The notes beneath the pieces are model-generated. The model searched no databases, had not been told where the DNA came from, and saw only the letters and a list, made by a program, of their open reading frames with translations. A program made the translations under genes and the position numbers. From Pestalotiopsis fici W106-1 (Eukaryota; Ascomycota; Sordariomycetes; Amphisphaeriales; Sporocadaceae): 64,000 bases of DNA. Of the stretch, positions 57,783-64,000 are shown one piece after another (the stretch's first letter is position 1; each line of letters starts with the position of its first letter). The stretch spans positions 3,224,001 through 3,288,000 of the forward strand of contig NW_006917094.1 of NCBI RefSeq assembly GCF_000516985.1, written 5' to 3'.

Positions 57783-58408
57783 TTGGACACTTTTCAGCAT
57801 TCCTCATACAGTTCATGGGGCCTTTGCAGCGGTTGTGGATGTGGATCGATTGATATTGCATAATACAAGTACCTACTAATGCAGGTGTATAACATTAATC
57901 AAAGTTACAAGAAACGGTATGAAGGAGCCTTGAACATCAGAAACGGGAAGGAAGACTTTTCCGAGTCTTCCAATAGCCTCAGTGATATGGGAGGATGTGC
58001 TACATAATTATTGAGCTGTACAGCACTGCAACGTGACACATTGGATAGGGTCGGCTGGGTCTGTTGATTTGGACTGTTTTATATCAATATAGAATATCCC
58101 TACTTTCACAACTCATCTTGAAAACATGTACGTCACCGCATCTGTTTGGCTGTATTCATCAGCCGCAACATGATGCACCATGTATACATGCTAAAAATTC
58201 GATAAGGAGTATACTTTTCTTTATTATCTTACTACAAAGGAGGACCCCCTCCACAGTGCCAGAGTCTTGCCTGTTTCAGAAAGCGACCGCTTTGTTCAGC
58301 TATTAAGGAGATCAACAAAGAATGTCTAGTAGCCGCCACACAAGAATGCATGATGACTTGTTCAACAACGCCTCTCCTTACCATCGCCATTTCTTCATCT
58401 TGTAGATC
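57783..58408. other. Intergenic, no gene seen
   Basis: Between the frame-broken relic and the FTA2-like gene. A/T-rich on average, no notable repeat. Confidence 0.45.
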
Positions 58409-59480
58409 ATGGAGCTTCCTCCCATACCAGGACCCAGGCTGCGACCTTACAAGTCACCAGATGGCATCGTCACGCCTCATATCGAGTTTATTCAAGAGCT
58501 TGGTCAAGGTCTGCATTCCATTGTTTGGAAGGTGAAGATGAACGGCAAAGCCTTTGCGTTAAAGCTTGTAAAGTCTCCTATAGCTGCAGTGAGACCTGAA
58601 CTAATATGCCTAGTTTAAACGCATGTCTGTCTCGGATAATATGTACCGTGCAGATATGCCTGGTTCCGGCAAAATGGATTATTTTGGCCTCGACTGGGAT
58701 ACGATCACTTATCAATGCCTGCCATTCTTCAGCGAATGTCGTGTTTATGGTCGCTTGAAAGAAACTCGAAACGAAGACCTGGCCGTCAAGTGTTACGGAT
58801 ACCTTATTCTCGACGAGTCTTACTCAGAATCAATGAGAAAAGCAGGCATCAAGGAAAGATGTTTAATCGACGACGACTATTTTTGGCAGTGGCCTGAGGA
58901 AGACGCTCCACCAAGTCCCTATCCCGCTCGGGCGCTTGTGAAAGAACTAATGGACCCCGAAGTCACATTTCTCCCAGGGGATGTCGCGCGCATGAAGCGA
59001 GATCTAGTGAGGCTTCACCGTATCGGCATCGTACAAGGTGATATCAAACAAGACGCTTATCTCAACGCCCGCTTGACTGATTTCAGTCGCTCTCGGACTG
59101 TGCCACACTTCCTCCTAGATAAGGCATTGGCATACCTGTCCATAAAGAAGATCGAGGCACACACTATAAACGATTATTTCCACTTCGATGAGCAGCTGGA
59201 TTGCTATGATTTGGGTGGCGGGCCGCGTATCGACGACAGGATATTGCTGCAAACCTCGAGATATAACCTCCGAAAAGCACCTAGCAGAGCCGAAATGGAG
59301 CGACGTTCTATCAAATTTTTTGCTGATCGATACAAGTGGAAGCCCTCACCTGAGGATGTCGTAGCTTTCGGTCTAAAAAAAGAAAAATCTACCAAATGGC
59401 TTCGCGGGAAAGGAAACGACAAAACGGAGGAGGTCCCGTGTGAGGCCAGAGAAGAGTTGGTGTCAAGTAGTGAGATCTGA
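58409..59480 (+). CDS. FTA2-like protein with degenerate protein-kinase fold
   Basis: Two exons (58409-58567 and 58614-59480) encode about 341 residues. The start MELPPIPGPRLRP and the segments FIQELGQGLHSIVWKVKMNG and FFSECRVYGRLKE match the fungal FTA2 family (named after Sim4/Mis6-associated kinetochore protein Fta2), whose members have a kinase-like fold. Kinase-type motifs: a glycine-rich loop at 32-41, Lys52 in FALKLFK, a catalytic-loop-like GDIKQDAYLN with Asp196, and a DFS (Asp209) in place of DFG. Whether it phosphorylates anything is unknown. The small intron (GTAAAG/TAG) restores ALKLFKRMS. Filamentous fungi often carry several diverged FTA2 paralogues that need not act at kinetochores. 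The C-terminal 60 residues are Lys/Glu-rich. Confidence 0.72.
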
Positions 59481-59582
59481 AGTCAGAAGCTATCTCGGGA
59501 ATGCTCGGCAAGGTTCCGAGTATTATTAGCATCAAACTCTACATCAAGGTATTACCATAGTATCGAACCAGGACGTTGCCAT

Positions 59583-59838
59583 GGGCTCGTAATACGAAAC
59601 CGGCCCTCTCCAAATTTCTGCTTAAAGTGCACCGTTTTCAATTCAGTATATTCAAATAATTTATAAATTTACAGCTCAAATTTTTTTTTTAAAATTCTTA
59701 TGAAGAAAATTCCTTTTTAATAATAAGTATTTAAAAAAATTTCCTGGATCCCGTTATTTATAATGGTTTATTAAGCTTACTAGTAAAGCAATCGTTTGCT
59801 GGATTCGAGGGCTACGGTCGGTTTCGTACTACGAGCTC
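59583..59838. repeat. AT-rich element with ~25-bp imperfect terminal inverted repeats
   Basis: The left end GGGCTCGTAATACGAAACCG (59583-59602) is matched in inverted orientation by CGGTTTCGTACTACGAGCTC (59818-59837, the reverse complement reads GAGCTCGTAGTACGAAACCG). Similarity continues inward to CCCTC on the left and GAGGG on the right. The 200 bases inside are mostly A/T and non-coding. The form is that of a miniature inverted-repeat element or a large hairpin. I see no clear target-site duplication. Confidence 0.65.
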
Positions 59839-60039
59839 CTTGGTTGACTGTTCTCATTCCTCATTTTAATACATCAAGAGATTGGGACGTGGAATGATTA
59901 ATTCACACGTACACCATCACATGAACGAGCCATTTGACCCCATGTTTATTTTCACGAAGCCTTGTGCCTTGGACCAGGGCTGTTTAGCAGGTTGCATCAC
60001 TGGTTGGATCCGGATCGTCGGGCAAACAAGTCTCGAACC

Positions 60040-60042
60040 TTT

Positions 60043-60078
<36 letters not shown>
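60040..60078. repeat. T15 followed by (ATT)n microsatellite
   Basis: Fifteen T then about eight ATT units. Located upstream of the Pal1-like gene; not coding. Confidence 0.85.
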
Positions 60079-60803
60079 CTTTCCGTCAGGCCCGTATCAT
60101 ATGTCGTAGTGTGATATTGCGCCCTGCCAAGCTGCGCAACACATATGCCAGGGATGAAAAGGATGGACTCTCGGGCTCGCGGGAATGTCAAGAAAACCAG
60201 AAGGGACGGGACGGAATTCAAGTTGCTGGTTGCAGCTGAATGGTAACGAAACAAACACCCTAATCTTCATCGTTTTTTTTAGTGTGTGCAGGGGAGTGCG
60301 TCACCCAATTCCCAAGCCATCCGAGCCACCGAACCCCACCACCCGCATTACATCATACCCCTGCCTTTGGGCGCAACGTTTATTATCAGCCAGGAAATAA
60401 CGGGAAGATCTCAAGGGTCCCCCTCTGTGCATCACACGTTTGGCTCGCGGCAATTTCACCGGATGATCACCGAAGCTGACGAACCTGCATACATCATAGC
60501 AAGGCCCAGACTGCCCAAAAGACCCTTGGAAAAGGCTCAACCCTGGCAGCGGGCAGGCTGGGGCTACGTCTTGTCTCCCATAGTCTGCAGACAAAAACTA
60601 TATCGATTCCGTTGCTCATCTCGCATCTTGTTACCTCTTCTCTCTCACACTCGAATTCCACTAACTGTGACATTTCTCTGTCTGTTTTTCTCTCGACGAA
60701 GAATCAAAAACCAAATTCAAATAAAAAAACCTGAAGATTCAAGTGTTCTTCATCTACATCACTATAACTTTGTAATACAAGGACAACAACTCAAATCAGC
60801 AAC

Positions 60804-61606
60804 ATGAGTACCATGGCAGCAAGACCGTTGGACCAGATCCGAAAGGAAACCAAGACGGCCCAGAGGACACCTCACCTGCGCAAGAAGAACTTTACTCGTC
60901 CCGACCAGATTGACTCCCTTGACAATATCACCGGCTATGCCTACCACCACGACGGCCCCTACGATGCTACGCTGGCGTCGCGGAATAAGGATCCCAAGTA
61001 CGCTCCCGTCGAGGCCGTCAAGGAGAGTAATATGGAGGCCCTCAAGGCCACGCCGGTAGAGCACATCCAGGACTCGCTGCGGAAAAAGGTCCCTCTTTCC
61101 GGCACTGCCGTGATCCCGCCTGGCGAGGAAGATTTTGCCGGCCGCACCATGAACTACGAGGAGGGAGCCGACCTTATGAGGGAGGAGGACGCTGCTGGTG
61201 GTCCTTATCGCAGGTGGAAGGATTATGACTATGTGAGCATTTATTTCCATGGACATCAACCAAAGACTATTGGCACTAACACCCCCAGAAATACTCCCCC
61301 GAGGACCTCAAGGGCAAGGCCGAGCCAGGCTTCACAATGGACCGCCGTGCTAAGACCAACGGCCGCATGGAAGGAATGGAGGGCACAGGCGTCTACGAGA
61401 TGCAACCGAGCGGCACAGCCAATAGTCAAGGTCACAAGGGCGAGGACGTCATGGTGCGCCAACGTAGCTACAGCTCGGGCGCCGGCCCTTCCTCACCTAG
61501 GGGTACGGGTTCAGGCCTGGATCGCAGCAACACCACCGGCAAGCGCCTGTCCATGGGCATCAAGAGGCGCATTGGCAGCCTGCGCAGAAAGTCGCCGGAG
61601 GCATAA
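60804..61606 (+). CDS. Pal1-like cell-morphology/cortical protein
   Basis: Two exons (60804-61232 and 61289-61606) encode about 248 residues. The N-terminal half is conserved-looking: DQIRKETKTAQRTPHLRKK, DSLDNITGYAYHHDGPYDAT, LASRNKDPKYAPVEAVKES and VPLSGTAVIPPGEEDFAGR. The motif YHHDGPYDAT...RN...PVEAV resembles the core of the fungal Pal1 family, proteins at the cell cortex linked to polarised growth, endocytic sites and eisosomes. The second half is Gly/Ser/Arg-rich and ends in a basic RRIGSLRRKSPEA. The intron (GTGAGC/CAG) is phase 0 and gives DYDYKYSPEDLKGKAEP. A second in-frame ATG lies three codons after the first. I am fairly sure this is a real conserved gene, less sure of the family name. 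Confidence 0.72.
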
Positions 61607-62782
61607 TCATAGCGCAGCAACGTTTTAAAATGTGTCTTGATGGATTTATCGGGATAGACCCCTAGATCACGAGTCACTTTATTGGGTTCGTGGGCCGACA
61701 ATTCCATGCTCTGAACAGCAAGGTGTATATTGACCGGCTCTTGTGTATAACTATTACTTATAGAAGGCGTTCCGGGATTGCGCAAGCCAGCGTAGCAATT
61801 GGGGTTACAGCTATTTTATTTTTCAACTACACGAGTTTAACAAATCGCCGGTTTATTTACAATTAGTGAATAAAGCGTCATGCGAGATCCTACTTTGAGA
61901 TTTCACTCATCGCCATCGAATGCTAGAATTATATCAGTGTCTTTAGCTTTCTCTATACTAAAGCGGCCTAAGTAATACCATGAATTCCTGATAAGCCTAG
62001 TCAGGTTTCACATGCCACATGTCTTTAGAAACTCATGGCCTGCAAGAGAAGCAGCAATGACAAAAACAGGTCGTACCAGAATCGAACCAACGTCAACAGC
62101 GGGCAGCAATGACGGAGCTTGTTCGGAAAGCCGGCAGAATCGGTCTGAATGGAAGCTACCAATCGCTTTGTTAGTCCAATAGTGAACAATCAAAGGCCAG
62201 ATTAATGTCCGTCATGTCTGAATCATCTCCGGGTCTGCCGGAAAGGTCTAGAGATGGCTGAGGTGGAGTAGCATCTATTATATAGCGCGGGTATAAAGCG
62301 GTCACGACAATGTGTGCACATTTCAGTACTCTGTAGGTGATCCTCGATCAGTTTGAAACAGGTTTCTTTGTGTACCATGGCGAAATACAATATACATGGT
62401 AGAGATGATCACCTGTACGCCACTACGGTAGGAGCATCGTACATAAGCTGAGAAGCATGATTGCCATAATTTCATAGTCTTGCAGAACGAGCATATTTCG
62501 TAAAAATATAGATGTTACATAATCGTTGCCAAAGTTGGAAGAACTCGTGAATCCAGAACTCCTCTCCACGCTCGAACCAAAAAAAGTCTTGTTGCCCTGC
62601 CCAGCCCAGTCGTTTCTTCCGTGGAATGATGATAAATCCCTTTTTCGCGACGCTTGAACACCCAACCACGCCAGAACAACTCGCTCTATTGGTCATATGT
62701 GAATGGCTGTTTTGACGTTGGTATCTTTGGTATTAGACATTATCACCATTCGAGCCTCGTAAGTTTAAAAAGTTGAAACATT
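61607..62782. other. Intergenic between convergent Pal1-like and PIL1 genes
   Basis: Two 3' flanks. No gene seen. A tRNA T-arm-like sequence near 62080 was considered and rejected. Confidence 0.5.
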
Positions 62783-63960
62783 CTATGCCACAACTTCGGT
62801 GCGGCCGCGGCGGTGTTCGCCATTGAGACCTCCGTCACTGTCCATGCCCGAGCCAAGCTGCTCGTCCTCATCCTCGTCGTCGTATTCGTGGCCCTTGTGC
62901 TCACCAGCAGCTACCCACGAGTCACGGTCGTTGAGAGGAGCATCTTGGCCAGACAAATCAAGACCCTCGGAGCGAGCCTTGATGTTGTTGCGACGCCTTG
63001 TTGACAGAGTGCGGGCACGAGTAGACAGCTTGGAGGACACGGCCGCATTTGAGGTAACCCAGTTCGTCAATGAATCCTCGCAGTCCTGGATGATGGCTTT
63101 GCTAGCCTCGTATCCGTCGTAGGCGGCGCGAGTCTCGCCAGGAGTGACAGGAGTATCATCGATCAGTTCCAACAAATGCTTTCCATAGCCGGCAATGATG
63201 GCAACCTTCTCGCAGTGCTCGCGTAGGGCATCGAACTGGTAAGTGTAGGCGGCCTTGACCTTCTCTCGTGTAATGTTGGACAACTGGGCCTCGGCGACGA
63301 GCGATTCGGCTTCGGCACGGACAAGCTCTTGCTCGAGCACAACAATCTTTGGCGAGTTGGGCTCCTTGTACTTGAGCTGAGCAATCTGGTCGGTGATCTT
63401 CTGCTTGCCTTGTAACGGAAGTATTGTTAGAATCATAAAAAGCGACTGCGTAAAAGGTTTGTAACATACGATCTCTGCTTGGTTGAACCGATGCCTCAAT
63501 GTTTCTAATGCTCTTCATGGTGACACGGTATTGGTCGTAACGGTCGATGTACTGATCCTCCAGTTCGCCAATTTCGTAAAGAAGAACACCCAGCTTGTCG
63601 GTGACATCTGAAACGTCTTCGTCGCCGGCCTCTCCCCAGATGGATAGTTGTTGCTGAGGCCTCAATGTTAGTATGCAGCATCAAATGCGCTGTGGAACCA
63701 GAGGGTACATACTGCGACCTCCATGCGCTCGCGTGCCACCTGTTCCAGACTACGCATCACGTTCTTCTCCATCTTAACGAGCTGTGTGAGTTTCTTGGCC
63801 AGATCAGGGCCGAAAGCACCGGCAGCCTTGCCGCGGAGTGCATGGCCTGCAAAATTGTCAGTGGATGGAGCTGAGTTGGGAGCCGGGGTATGATCGTACC
63901 GAACGGGCTCTTGCCGAAAAGACGGCCTGATTTGGTGCTCGAGGTCGGAGGTGGAGGGCT
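62783..63960 (-). CDS. pil1: Eisosome core protein Pil1/Lsp1 (5' end outside window)
   Basis: Four exons are visible (63960-63900, 63846-63713, 63653-63470, 63408-62783), about 334 residues. The 5' exon or exons lie beyond the right edge. Pil1 is a BAR-domain protein that assembles eisosomes, furrow-shaped domains under the plasma membrane, and responds to sphingolipid long-chain bases via Pkh kinases. Family sequence is clear: STKSGRLFGKSPFGHALRGK, LTQLVKMEKNVMRSLEQVAR, QQLSIWGEAGDEDVSDVTDK, IGELEDQYIDRYDQYRVTMK and ALREHCEKVAIIAGYGKHLL. The C-terminal acidic DEDEDEQLGSGMDSDGG and final basic residues are typical. All three internal joins keep phase. The start of the 63960 exon follows a TCTCACAG acceptor. 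Confidence 0.95.
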
Positions 63961-64000
63961 CTGTGAGAATGCGTGTCAGCAAAAGACATGAACATAGGCG

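Larger units (their letters stand above)
59481..60803. other. Intergenic with inverted-repeat element and microsatellite
   Basis: No gene seen. Contains the element at 59583-59838 and the T/ATT tract at 60040-60078. The rightmost 250 bases, C/T-rich then A/C-rich, are the likely promoter and leader of the Pal1-like gene. Confidence 0.5.

Noticed and set aside
62070..62170. tRNA T-arm-like sequence on the minus strand (GTTGGTTCGATTCTGGT)
   Set aside because: The 3' acceptor-like ACGACCT has no matching 5' strand upstream, the T stem relies on G-T pairs, and no anticodon arm could be placed. Not called as a tRNA.

Overview
The window is nuclear DNA of a filamentous ascomycete (Pezizomycotina, most likely Sordariomycetes and probably Hypocreales-like). 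The evidence is many short GT-AG introns of about 50-120 bases, well-separated monocistronic genes on both strands, and fungus-specific families: a PIL1 eisosome protein, a Rsc4-type double-bromodomain protein, an SSB-type ribosome-associated Hsp70, a Pth11-like rhodopsin-fold receptor, a DUF7707-like GPI protein and an FTA2-like kinase-fold protein. The class-level assignment is inference. Exon joins were worked out by hand from splice signals, reading phase and family conservation; no alignment was run.

Layout. 0-10.3 kb: a PX-domain protein (Ypt35-like), the Sym1/Mpv17 protein, a glutaminyl-cyclase-like M28 enzyme, a choline/ethanolamine phosphotransferase and a cysteine-rich GPI protein. 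10.3-16.5 kb: a 6 kb stretch without a convincing gene. 16.5-25.1 kb: a GH43 glycosidase, the small Lsm-fold NatC subunit divergent from RAD2/XPG, and a seven-helix membrane protein. 25.1-29.5 kb: a gene-poor, low-complexity block with a 100-N assembly gap in a purine-rich tract, a degenerate 16-bp minisatellite and an AT-rich island. 29.5-33.5 kb: an aldehyde dehydrogenase, a putative N-myristoylated protein of unknown function and a mitochondrial-type SDR. 36.2-44.4 kb: a GH43 beta-xylosidase-like enzyme, an LMBR1-family (lysosomal cobalamin transporter-like) protein and SSB1. 45.5-55.9 kb: RSC4, CKS1, ERO1 and USB1. 56-60 kb: an accessory-looking stretch with a frame-broken gene relic, an FTA2-like gene and a 250-bp AT-rich element bounded by inverted repeats. 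60.8-64 kb: a Pal1-like protein convergent with PIL1, which runs off the right edge.

Most genes are independent housekeeping loci: DNA repair, chromatin remodelling, cell cycle, ER oxidation, co-translational folding, N-terminal acetylation, U6 snRNA maturation and phospholipid synthesis. Two thematic links are visible: two GH43 enzymes without secretion signals, and two cortical/eisosome-type proteins side by side at the right end. I see no secondary-metabolite cluster, CRISPR array, prokaryotic defence system or intact transposon. The parts that look least described are the frame-broken gene plus FTA2-like kinase neighbourhood with its inverted-repeat element, the degenerate minisatellite next to the gap, and the N-myristoylated orphan.
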